64,000 nucleotides of DNA from Mortierella alpina (Eukaryota; Mortierellomycota; Mortierellomycetes; Mortierellales; Mortierellaceae). The notes under the pieces were generated by a model. That model did no database searches, had not been told where the DNA came from, and was given only the letters and a program-made list of their open reading frames with translations. The stretch spans positions 3,202,637 through 3,266,636 of the forward strand of contig JANATF010000004.1 of assembly GCA_029449245.1 (NCBI GenBank). Direction: 5' to 3'. A program made the translations under genes and the position numbers. Below, in pieces: positions 43,199-57,890 of the stretch (its first letter is position 1; each line of letters opens with the position of its first letter).

Positions 43199-45618
43199 TT
43201 ACTGAGGCTTTGAGCTGCTGCTGGTGTTGGTGTTGCTGGTAGTATGACCCTGAAGACCGTGATTGCTAATGGATGAAAATGGGGCATGGCTACTCGAGAC
43301 CATATTCATCATCTGCAGCGACTTTTGCTGTTGTTGCTGTTGCTGCTGCTGTTGTTGCTGTTGTTGTCTTTGCTGCTGAAAAGTCTGCGCCTGGGCACCG
43401 TGCATGGACGATGGCTGTTTCAAATGGGATTGCTGTGCGCTGGTCGGGCCAGGAGTCGATGTCAAGTTGAGGCTGTTCAAAAGTCCTGCATGGGCGCCCA
43501 TATCCACGCCATTCACAAGGTTACTTGTCGAGCCTGGTGCTGAGCCATTCGCGGCAGTAGATCCAATCCCATGGCTGCCAGCAGCGCCGTTCACATTTGA
43601 CTGGAGGGCCGAGACCTGCCGGCGTTCCTCGAGAGCGTCATACATGACTATAAAGTCCTTTTTGACCTTTTCCCAGCTGTTTGGATCAAAAAAGATGTAG
43701 CTTCCTCGCTCGAACGTCGGGGTTTTTGATTGTTCCGAAGACTGATCCTTCATGAGCCATAGCCTCAGTTCCTTGTGGTACCGCCAATGCCGATTATACA
43801 GCTCTGCGGCGGCTGCATCCTGTAGAGCGTCCCGTGGCATGGAATAAAACATGTAGAATAATGTCTCATCCAGAACTGCACTGAGTTTTGCCTGTGCTGG
43901 GGGTGGAGGCTGAACGTTGTAGCATGCGGGCACATGGAATTCTGCCTCTACATCTGCGGACGAGGGAACCTCAAACCATGGCGATGCGAATGTGCCATAC
44001 AGGGGTCTGCCAAGAATGAGGAAAGGAAACAGTAGAGAAAAGAAAAAGAGGTCATGACCCAGTCTGAAAACTTGAACTTGTCGTGTATACCCGAAGCTTT
44101 GAAGCCATGTGCCAAAACAAAGAACATTGGAACGTACTCGGCAGAGTTTAGACTGAGTCCTAAAGTTGTCAGATCACGTCCGAGAGTAAGAGTGGTAGAA
44201 TCCTGGTCGGCCATGCGAATCACGCCCAGCATTCCAAAGAGACCAAAGCGATCATGGTCATCTAATATGGGTTGTCCCTGGTCCTTTGCTTCTGGTGCAG
44301 ACCCAGAAGCTCCGGTACCAGATTCGACTGGCCTTGCGGACACATTTGTAATAGATCCTGCTAATGCTGATGAGCTAGAGGCCGCGGCCACGCCGGTTGA
44401 GATACCACTTCCTGATGAGGCTGGTAAAGAGCCGCCTGTTGAGGTTGCAAACGGTCCAGATCCATTGCTAGCCTTTGTCGCATAGCTCTGCGTGAAGTCA
44501 GTTGTCCATGGATATTATCCGATAATAGGGTTACTCTCTGCTCTTGCCGTGGATCATTAACGACTTCAGTCCCGTCTGATTTTTGCGCCCTTACCTTTGT
44601 AGTCTTCCCTGCTTCATTCATAGAGCCACCAAGGTGGACGTTCAGCGGAGATTGTGCACCTACGTTGATTTTATCGACATTCAATGTTACCAGAGTTCTT
44701 CCAAAATTTGATGGCCATGTCGTACTGAGCAAGAGGAGGCATACCGTTCAAATGCAGGAGCTGCTGCTGAGCCAGAGATTGTTGTTGTTGTTGAAACATC
44801 ATATCGCTCGCCAGTTGCTGCTGCAGCTGCAGCGACTGTTGCAACTGAGATCCCGAGGATGCGCTCATCATGGACGAAAATGCCCCCATGCCGTCTAACT
44901 GCGACTGCTGAAGCAGATGCTGGGTCTGCTGCTGTGAAGGGTGGTGCTGCATCGATGGCTGGGTTCTTGATGCGCTCTGGCCGGGCTGTTGCTGGTGCAG
45001 TTGCATCGATCCAAAATGACGACCTGAGCTTGCAGAGTTTGGTCTGGCTCCTGGTAGAGCTGGAAAGTCGTCTTCTATGCTGAACTCCTGAGATAGACCA
45101 TTGGCTGATGCAGGTGCACCAGAGTTGCTGACAGTACCTGCTGTGCTGGCATAGCTCGCCGAGGACAGCCCCGGATTCGAGGACGCGTTATTTACACTTC
45201 CGAGAGCTGGAAAATCGGACATGTCGAGAATCTCTTGCTGATGGCTGGGATGTGAGTGCAATTGCTGTGACGATGGGTTTTGCTGTTGCTGCATCAGTGA
45301 GGATTGCATCATGTTGGGGAACCCGGACATGGGGGGCCGTGCTTGCGTCAGTCCGGGCATGGGCCCCGATCCGTATGCCCAACCTTGACTTGGTTGCCCT
45401 ATTAAACGACACAAGGAGTTACATCAGCTCAGCGGGGACGAGAGACTTTTCCTCTAGCCCTTCTTCAGTCGAGCAGAGAGAAGAGCCTGGTCTGGTCTGG
45501 CTCTGGATAGTCTACTGCAGCTTTACCCATCTCAAAGGAACCGTGCCTGCCATTAGGCATCCTTCCCGTTGCTTGCAGAGCTGACGCTCTCTGTTGCTGT
45601 TGCATGTGTTGCTGAAAC

Positions 45619-45656
<38 letters not shown>

Positions 45657-45692
45657 CTGCTGTTGCTGTTGCTGCTGTTGTGGCGTCTGCAT
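43199..45692 (-). CDS. NOT2: CCR4-NOT complex subunit 2 (NOT2/CNOT2), 680 aa
   Basis: Exons 45692-45527, 45398-44745, 44659-44595, 44487-44138 and 44006-43199 join in phase. The N-terminal half is Gln/Ser-rich: an almost pure Gln run in exon 1, then short motifs such as DMSDFPALG and IEDDFPALPG, which match the conserved NOT2 N-terminal linear motifs. The middle contains FGLFGMLGVIRMADQDSTTL. The C-terminal NOT box is clear: LYGTFASPWFEVPSS, then LDETLFYMFYSMPRDALQ, then YHKELRLWLMKD and FERGSYIFFDPNSW. In the CCR4-NOT deadenylase NOT2 pairs with NOT3/5 on the NOT1 scaffold, affecting mRNA decay and repression. Unusually, about 140 residues follow the NOT box, ending in a second long poly-Gln tract. 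An upstream acceptor-like TCTAG three bases before the ATG suggests a leader intron. Confidence 0.93.
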
Positions 45693-46003
45693 GACTAGAG
45701 ATAACAGCCAAAATACAATATGGAGGGAGATCAATGAACATGAAGCTTAAGCTCCGCTGGGACACAGCAGCATCTTGCCATGTTGGCCACAGTACCAGAA
45801 TCGTAATGCTGTCTCTTTGGGCGCTTGTTCTGAAGGAGAATGAGGAAGAGGAAACGCTGGTGATGGGGTTCAGAGGGGAAGGAGGATAAGCGAGAGCGCG
45901 ATCGCTGCCCGGCGTGGTCAGTCAAATGGATGTCCAGCCCGCTCAGGCGGATTTCAGCGACGTAAACTAAAGAAAATCATCGTAAAGGCTGTGTTTTTTT
46001 TCT

Positions 46004-46857
46004 TTATGCAATCCGGCGGAGTGCAAACCGCTGTCCCTTCCACACTATGGAGTCCTGGTCGAGACCAGCAGCCAGTTCGCTCAGGACCATCGAAGACTTG
46101 AGTAAGCCGAGGCCAAGGCCACTTGCATCGTTGTCTTCGGAAATAGGCTGTGTCGTCATGGATTCAGGCAGCGGATGGTAAAGGCGACCGGACGACTCTG
46201 AGACGCACAGTCTATCCGGAAGGAAGGGGGACTTCAGAGTGCCAGCCCACGTCAGTTGGCCTATATACCAATGAGCACGAGACATGGTGAGCCAACTCAA
46301 TGAAAAGGCTGGACAGAGGTGGATCGAGGCAAGAGATACGAAAGTTTATACAGGGTTGGATCAAGAATCAAGAACCTACCGTCTCGCAGGCCGTGGAACA
46401 CGATAGGAGTGTCTGCTGCCTCCACAAAGTTGACCTCCTTGCCACAAGGACTCTGCCAGGTGTATTCGGGAAAGTGGGCTGTGTTATTTGGCCGTATCCT
46501 GCGGATGAAAAAGTCTAGGAACTTGGGATCCTTGTAGCAGGATGTAAAGTTTTTTGGATGTGTATCTTGAAGAAATACTTGGCCGTGCACATCGATGAAA
46601 TAAAAGTATGGGCGAATGTTCAAGTCCTGAAGACGCCTTATGGTATCTGGGTCTGGCCTCTGTCCACGGTCATAGAGGCACTGAGTATGGTCCAGCGGCC
46701 CCACTGTCGATGACTTGATTCCGTGCGTTCGGAGAAATGAGCCGGCGGGTGACTGAGTAGGCAGCAACTTGCATTGCTGAGGGCTGCATTTCCAGGCACC
46801 AGCGAGGCCAAAGAAGGACGGTCGGACCTGAACGCCACGCGGAATGAGGAGTGGCAT
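46004..46857 (-). CDS. UPF0598 (human C8orf82-like, DUF4505) protein, 244 aa
   Basis: Exons 46857-46380 and 46260-46004 join in phase (119-bp intron). The conserved core is plain: RPYFYFIDVHGQVFLQDTHP, NFTSCYKDPKFLDFFIRRIR, PCGKEVNFVEAADTPIVFHG, then after the splice SGRLYHPLPES and LKSSMVLSELAAGL, ending VWKGQRFALRRIA. These match the UPF0598 family in order. The biochemical function is unknown. I recall the human protein as mitochondrial, and the N-terminal ~60 residues here (basic, lacking acidic residues) would suit a targeting peptide, but that is inference. The gene has no ATG before 46857 in this frame, though the frame stays open farther upstream. It is divergent from the MAPK gene. 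Confidence 0.85.
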
Positions 46858-47679
46858 CTTGTGGACTCTTTGCGGGCGTGAGACGAGCGTTCGAAGCGGC
46901 ACCTTGAGAAGAAAAGGAAACGCCACAGGGGCTCGAAGTGTTTCAGGTTTTAAGAAAGCCACGATCGCATATGCGGTATTCAATACTCCCAACGTGGTGT
47001 GAGAAGAGTCAGAGAAGTAAAGCCCTGTCCGTCAAGAAGGCCCCCCTGGGGTGTAGAGCCCTGACAGTTCCCAGTGCCGCCAATGGCCAGCTCGTTGTCC
47101 CTCAGCCCGCCCGCCCGGGACCTCGACTGGAGGGAGATACTCCCCCGCAGGTACCGGGTTGTGAAGGTTGAAGAGCTGAGGCCTGGCCAAATGCAATTTT
47201 AAAGTAGAGACGACAGACCTGGATCCAATCAGACAGGGAACACAGAGAGCTAGGCGTGCGCACGGCATAATGGCACAGTGGTCTCTCGCCGCTTCTTCTT
47301 TGCTCCTTGTTCCTCGTTCGTCCTTCTTCCTTCCTTTCCCTCCCTTGTCCATTCCCACAACCCACACCTCCACCTCGTCCCTGGCTGCTCGCCTTCATTT
47401 TTCAGACCATCGATACCATTTCTCTCGCGGATTGCTTTTTTGCAGCAGATTTTTTTTTTTCAAAGGTCGTGTCCCTATTGTCTCAACGCCCCTCCTTTTT
47501 TTTTTCTTTCCTTCGGCCCTTTCCCACCCGTCGAGCTTGTTACCACGTTCCCGTGCCCTCTCACTCTTTCCTGCTTTTGCGTCCCCCCTCGTCCTCCCTT
47601 CCTCCTTCTCTCCACTCTCAGCTTCTTGCCCAACATTCTCTCTCGAATCACAAAGCGTCTGAGCGATACCATCTCTGAC
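46858..47679. promoter_or_regulatory. Bidirectional promoter of UPF0598 and MAPK genes
   Basis: About 820 bases separate the two start codons. The MAPK side (about 47285-47660) is strongly pyrimidine-rich on +, with T10-type runs near 47450 and 47497. The UPF0598 side shows no matching tract. No other gene is evident. Confidence 0.5.
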
Positions 47680-52071
<4,392 letters not shown>

Positions 52072-52858
52072 AGATCCGTACACAATGTCCGTGCTGGATG
52101 ACAGAGGCCGGACATGCACTACAGGAGAGCAGGAGGCAGTTTTGGCGTGCAGAATCAGTCCGAAAGGAAACTGTGCTTGACTTTTCAATCATAGGCTCCA
52201 TATAAACATCCTAGTGGTATTTGAATGTTGTGTGGTATGCCTTGGATACTGAAGTAGGAGCGTGCACTTTGATGAAAAAAGATGTCATCACCGTCTGTAC
52301 TCGAAAGTAGTGCTCCAGCGGCCCAAACCCCAATGCGACTCAATTAGATGGCAAGGAAATAACGTTTTTATGGCCTTTTTGGTTACCAACTGACACTTTC
52401 TCACAATGAAGGGTGGCCGTCAACGCGTGGCAGGGATCCCGGAATAGGATCTCCTGCTCTCGCGTGCTGTCCATGATATCATTCATATCATGTCTGATAT
52501 TCTTGCTAGTACAGTGTTAAGGGTCGCGCGATCATCTTTCTTCTGCAGACTTGGTCTCCTCGTCTCTCGGTCTCGTCTTCTCTCTTGACTGTCGATCTTT
52601 CGTACTTGCCTGCCTCTATCGTCTCTCAGAATCACTCTTCTCTCTTGACCACTGTCCACGCTCTGCTGCCATCGTCCTCTGTCCTCACCTGCACTTTCTC
52701 CCGTGTCTCTTCACCGCTCTGGTCAACTGCCGCCCCTTCGTTATTCTCATTGTATCCTATCCTTGCAACCCTTATCAAGCTCTCGTCCTCGCCCCCTCTG
52801 CCTCTCGTCTCCTCTTCTCTTTAACTCCAGTCCTTGCCACGCGTCTTCAGCGCCCACC
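52072..52858. promoter_or_regulatory. Leader of the XPG/RuvC relic
   Basis: 3' UTR of SEC4, then about 300 bases (52540-52840) of C/T-rich sequence just like the leaders of the housekeeping genes. The relic gene therefore still carries a host-style promoter region. No other gene seen. Confidence 0.4.
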
Positions 52859-55800
52859 ATGGGCATTCACGGCCTCTGGCCGTTGATTAAAAGAAAAGGG
52901 TACGAGCCCACCCTCCTCTTCCGCTCTACGTGTGCCGGCAACCTTGCCACGCCAACGTCCAAGATTCACGTGGATGTGCAGGCATGCCTGTTCGTGGCTA
53001 TACAACGAACCTACTCCGAGCACCCCCCGGCTATCGCCAACGTCATCTTGGAAGGACGGCTGCTTAGGCTCTTGCCCAAAGAAAATTGTGTCATATACGT
53101 CGACGGTCAACCTGCAAGGAGAAAGAAAGGACGCATGCTGTGAGGGATGAAGACCGCACTGCAGTGTTGAAGGAGGCCAGCGACAAGATCACAGAGTTTG
53201 CGGGCATGGTTACTAGGAATGAAAAGGTCAGGAAGCAGACGTTTGTGGGTATCAAGAAGCGCCTAAGCCAGGCTTTTGTTTGGAGCATGGAGGCAAGGGT
53301 ATCGTTGGTGACCTATTTACAGCAAAGGGGGTGGCAAACCATTTTGAGCCAGACAGAGTCCGACATCGAGATCAGCCGCGCATGCAACAAGGGCGATGTC
53401 GTTGCCACGAAAGACAGTGATCTCCTTATCTACGCAAGTATCGAGACGGTTTGGCGCCCCATCGCTGGAGGACGTTTCCTAGAGTACAAAATGTCGGAGG
53501 TCGCAGCAACTCTCCATCTTACAAGACCTCAATTCGTGGCTCTGGGGGTGGTCTCGACGAACGATTATGATAAAAATGTCTTCTCCCTCGGTCCATCAAC
53601 AAATCACGGAATTGTGAAGGCTATTGAAGGATCAGGTAAAGCATGGGAACACAACACGTATGATCGACAGCAATCTGCGCATAGCCATCGTTAACTGGTC
53701 TTTTTTTCTTTTTGTTTTCGAGCAGATGCCAGAACCGTTGTAGAAAAGTATTTGCAGATGCAAAAAGTCATGGACAAGAACGATCAAGGAGCAACGTTTG
53801 CCAACTCCTTGAGGGTGTTTGTCGATCTCACTCAGGAGCCTTTGGAGCAGCAGATTTCAGGTGACCAGACGCCATACGTATTGTTGAGAGAAGAGTACAA
53901 CAGGCTTGTCGGTCAATACACAAAGAACCAAAAGGAGATGCTGGAGATGAAGAGGTATATACGATCCAGTTGAGTATGCGTGTCTCATCTCGCAATCTTT
54001 GCTGCTTCAAGAGTTCCTGTTGACTCGTTCCTCGACTACTCTCTCTAAATGTAGGTCGTCGGAGAAGCCTCCTGAGCGCAGGCACAAATCCGGCCAGACT
54101 TTTAACAGGTACCGCCCCGTCGGGCTCCCCTCGCCAGCTACAACAATTCAGGCTGCTTCAGGCGTATCCTCAGCAAAACGGACCCAACGGCAGCGTCCAA
54201 GATATAGCTTCAAAACTCGAAGAAGACTCAATCATCATGATCCTCCAAAGTACGTGAAGATGTACAAATGGAAGCCTCACGTTCCGAAGACGCCAGACAA
54301 CGCAGCCAACGCCTCCAACGAGTCTTCCGCCAGTTCCACCAAGGTCAAGAAAGCGAGCAAGGCAAAGGCCAAGACGGCAAACGCCAAGGAGCCGAAGAGA
54401 AACATGTCCGAGAAAACCAAAGTGATACGTATGATGGATCGACAACATCCAATCTCAACCCTGAATATCGGGACAGCCCGTGCCAACATCAGAGAAGCTG
54501 TGGGGAATGACACGGATCTGGAGAATGCCATTTTGCAATGCTTGCAGGAAGTCTGCGGCTATGCAGCCAAAGCCAAACGATCGTGCCAGATTCTCGTGGG
54601 TATCTTTATCGAGAAGGTCACGGGTCAGGATGAAGTGAGCGAGGCAGACAGAACCCTTCTAGACTCATCTGCCCACGCCACGCAGAGGCGGGAGAGGAAG
54701 ACCTGGAGGGACGTGCTGAGGTTGGCGACGATGACAACCAAGTGTCAGATCAGGTTGAATTCTTGACGGTACTACTACAGTATCTGTATTCTGGCAAGTG
54801 CAGCTGCAGCACGAAATTCGGACGTGCCGTCAAATCCTTCATCGAGAGGGCGCATGCCCTGGGTATTTGTCCCGCTTGGAACAGTGTTTCGGCCTCCTCG
54901 ACGCACAATCCACCCTATCCGGCTAGGCCTTTGCTGCAGGCTGTAGCAAAGGAGCTAGCGACAGAATATAAGAGGCACTGGATTGCAGGAACTGATCTTC
55001 TTTCTGAGAAGGTAACGTGCGTTGTCATGCAGGGTCCGGCATGCGATCGACAAATAGCGAGTGCTGCTAATATAAAAACCCCATATCATGGTGTAGCTTC
55101 AAGAAATGAAGAAGAAGGGCCATCTCCAGGATCATCCCAAGATCTGTGCAGACCGCTCATCCATTGAGAACTTTGCGCGACTCAACCGTCTTCAGAAGAA
55201 CCCTTGGAGAATCGCCCCATTGACCTCCAGCGCTCAGCCATTCTTTGGATTCACAGAGCGCCAACTACTGCATTTTTTCTGGAAATGGCCAGTGCTGCAG
55301 AGAGAAATCCGGGATTTGAGGGGGCCACGGAACTACACACCAGCCTTGCATGACGCCGAGCGCTGGCTTTCTATACAACCACCAGGGACGCTTATCACAC
55401 GCTTTCTGACACCAGTCGGTCGCGGACGGACACGCAAAGGCCCTAGAAACTATAGGGAGGCAACAAGAACCATGGGAATAGACGAGCTGACGGCGCACCT
55501 TGAAGTCCTGGGACACAATGACTTCAATGTCACGCACTACATGAACCAGTTCAACAGCAGCCCCAAGCCCTACTCCTACGTCCTGCGCGGGTTCGTCCGA
55601 ACTGATGGGTTCCGTCTGCAAGTGTTGGCTTATAAGCTCAAGGAGTTGCAGGCGGCACGTTATAAGAGACTCCCAGACGAGCGGCTACCTCCACGAATCA
55701 ACAGCACTGTCGCTGGAGTTGATTATTACCTCTCCGAGATACGGAATGTTATCAAGACCCCGCAAGACGTCGCCCGTCTGTTTGATGGATGTCCCCCCGA

Positions 55801-56215
55801 CAAGATCAAAGTCTTGGCTCTCGATCCTGGCCAAGCATATGTAGTTGGGGCCAGTGTGTGGTTGCCAGAAACCCCAGGCAAAAGCAGACACGATGATCCG
55901 CCAGATGCGCAGTGCCACAAGGACATCATATCGGCCCCGAACAACAACAATCTCAAACCAGCAATGGGACCGGATTTGACTCCCGCGACAGAAACATTCT
56001 ACAACTTGGCCATAAGTCAACGAGCCGTGTACCAGCCCACTTTTGCCTTTCGACGTTGGTTGCAGTCCGAGAAGGAGAAAGTCCCTGAGGGTATCTCTCG
56101 GTCGATGATTCTGCGTCGCTCAAGTCTGGGCCACTGTCCGAGTCGAAAGAGAGCAATCACTCCGTGAATCCGTATAGATTAGCAAGGGCAAGATCATGCT
56201 CCATATGAAATCTGG
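52859..56215 (+). pseudogene. Degenerate XPG/FEN1-like nuclease fused to a RuvC (TnpB/Fanzor-like?) region
   Basis: The 5' part starts MGIHGLWPLIKRKGYEP, the N-terminal signature of XPG/FEN1-type PIN nucleases. It continues through acidic-residue motifs such as KIHVDVQACLF, CVIYVDGQPAR, TESDIEISRACNKGDVVATK and DSDLL. Three consensus introns remain in phase (53636-53725, 53955-54054 and 55012-55096). The 3' part reads FLTVLLQYLYSG, HLQDHPKICADRSSIENFAR and FVRTDGFRLQVLAYKLKELQ, then KIKVLALDPGQAYVVGASVW, a good RuvC-I-type strand with Asp at 55822. Reading continuity breaks near 53112-53122, 54108, 54245, 54665 and 56090. After about 56215 the similarity stops before any RuvC-II, zinc-finger or RuvC-III motif. 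I recall, without being able to check, multicopy Mortierella proteins with this layout. The RuvC link to TnpB/Fanzor is inferred from one motif and that memory. Confidence 0.6.
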
Positions 56216-57090
56216 CGGGCATGGTGGGCTTGGCGAGGCCCAAAGGCGAGACCGAAGGAGCCATCCACTGGAAATTCGATCCGCGCCATGTCGAACATAT
56301 ACTCGCCATAGACCTGATCTGTGGAGAGACCCAAGGTGGCTAGCGGACATTGTGCCTGCAGGTATGTCGTCGGGACCAATTCGAAGTTGCATCGAAGCAA
56401 GATTTGAAGACAGGTCCTGTGGGTTCATGTTAGTGCTAGATTTACCTGGTTTTTTTTTCAAGAAAATGCTTGCTGAGAACATGAACCCACAGAACGCCAT
56501 TTTGAGCAAATAGTACCGTCAGATGCAACTTACGCAAAAGGGTTTGGCTCATCGACAACCTGCCAGTTCTCCCAGGTTCACCCAGGTTCATGTTTGCAAG
56601 CCTGGCACGAGAAAACCCGAGATGGAGAACGAGGCTGAAGTTGAGGCTGAGTCGTGGTGCGGGGTAATGTTTGAGCATGATCCACAAGAGCATTGGCTTC
56701 GAGCGCAAGGTGGTTCAAAACCTCTGCACGAGACAGGCTCTTGGGGCCACGCCCTGTTTCCGTTGGATCGTCCACAAGAGTGATTCTAGGATATCCGAGA
56801 AGCAAGCGATGTAAGTAGACTATATGCTTGTGCTGTCCTGGGTGCGGCCCTCTGTTCGTCCCACACGACTCGCTGGGCATCTATGCAGTCCACTTCAACA
56901 TTATCCTGGCTCTTCTAGTCAAGTAGGCGTTTTCTTTCTGAGGTACTGTCTTTAGTTCGCGCTGTAAGCCTTCATGCATCCAAGTACCTGTTCGAAAAAC
57001 TGCAAGGCGCGACAGTAGTTCCTTTGAGAGCCTGATTGAGAAGCCACGCTGGCGCCACACAATTAGGCTTGTTCCTGGAGGAGATTCCGG
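56194..57090 (-). pseudogene. Decayed unidentified gene with intact introns
   Basis: I do not recognise the product. On the minus strand a terminal exon at 56416-56194 reads LGLSTDQVYGEYMFDMARIE and FGPRQAHHARQISYGA before a stop. It is preceded by a perfect-looking 117-bp intron (56533-56417: GTAAGT, CTAAC, CACAG) and an exon with VVDEPNPFA and, upstream in the same frame, SLSRAEVLNHLALEANALVD. That exon contains an in-frame TGA at 56580-56578, next to a 10-bp tandem duplication. Another 73-bp intron (56987-56915) joins NYCRALQFFEQ to KSQDNVEVDCIDAQRVVWDE, and an in-frame TAA lies at 57065-57063. Coding-like composition with working introns but in-frame stops indicates a recently broken gene. 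It overlaps the end of the XPG/RuvC relic, which it may have truncated. Confidence 0.4.
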
Positions 57091-57890
57091 AAATCACCAC
57101 AGCAGACGTTATTGTGAGGAAAGAAGCGAGGTACCCTCTTATTGTAACGAATGCCTTGAGGACTCGGTCTTGTGCTGCGAGCGAGATGTTGAGGGAGGGA
57201 CAGCTGCTAAAAAAAGTGTTTATGGTTGGGGCGAGCTCTTATTTGTCCTTCACGAGCTTGGCGCCTTTGAGTGTGCGCTATGGGTGGTCGTGGTAGGAGA
57301 CCCTTCTCATGGTTGACTCTGGTTGCAGTAGGGCGAAGGCGGAGCGTGGTGTTACGGAAGAGAGCGAGAAACAGCATGCACCAATGCTGGCGAAGAGCAA
57401 GCTCGGTGCAGGTGAACATGAGTGGCATACGAATGATTTTGTTATCGCTGCCTTTGCTACTTAACTCTGGTTTTGCTCGGATGGATCAGCGACAGGGTGG
57501 TGGACTCCTAACGACTTTCTACCATGCACGGCGCTGTTGGGATCTGCATATCCTACTGCTGTGAGCATCGTGCCAGCCAACCGATAGACAACAGCCAGGT
57601 CCTAATGGCGCATCCTTGAGTGCGGTGAGAGTAATTGCATCCAGGTTTGCGTCTGAACAAAGCCAGAGCATGCGTGTCGGTGTGAACATGGAGACAGACG
57701 GTGAAGTGATCATCGGCTGGCTCATCTAAAGACTGATGTGAAAAAGAGGGGAATGAGTGAAAGAGGGTACGAAGACAAAGAGGGCCGTGGAATGGTGTTG
57801 GCAGGTTGTTGAGGAAAGTGCAATGAGAAAAGAGGAACGTGAAGAAGGTCCATGGTTTAGCCTGTCCACCTAGCAAAGCATCCATCGCCT
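57091..57890. other. Mixed coding-like fragments on the minus strand
   Basis: No intact gene. On the minus strand, coding-like pieces occur around 57725-57600 (MFTPTRMLWLCSDANLDAIT) and, one frame over, around 57600-57447 (LAVVYRLAGTMLTAVGYADP). They may belong to the same decayed gene as the segment at 56194-57090 or to another relic. Pieces do not connect without frame changes. Confidence 0.3.

Noticed and set aside
47278-47679. N-terminal extension of the MAPK from upstream in-frame sequence
   Set aside because: The sequence is the pyrimidine leader (Phe/Ser/Pro-rich), and MAPKs of this class start close to the position chosen at 47680.
56417-56492. Perfect 15-bp inverted repeat (56417-56431 and 56478-56492) as a terminator or transposon end
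   Set aside because: One arm is the acceptor end of a good minus-strand intron and the other lies inside the same intron; with no target duplication or partner it is more likely chance or intron structure.
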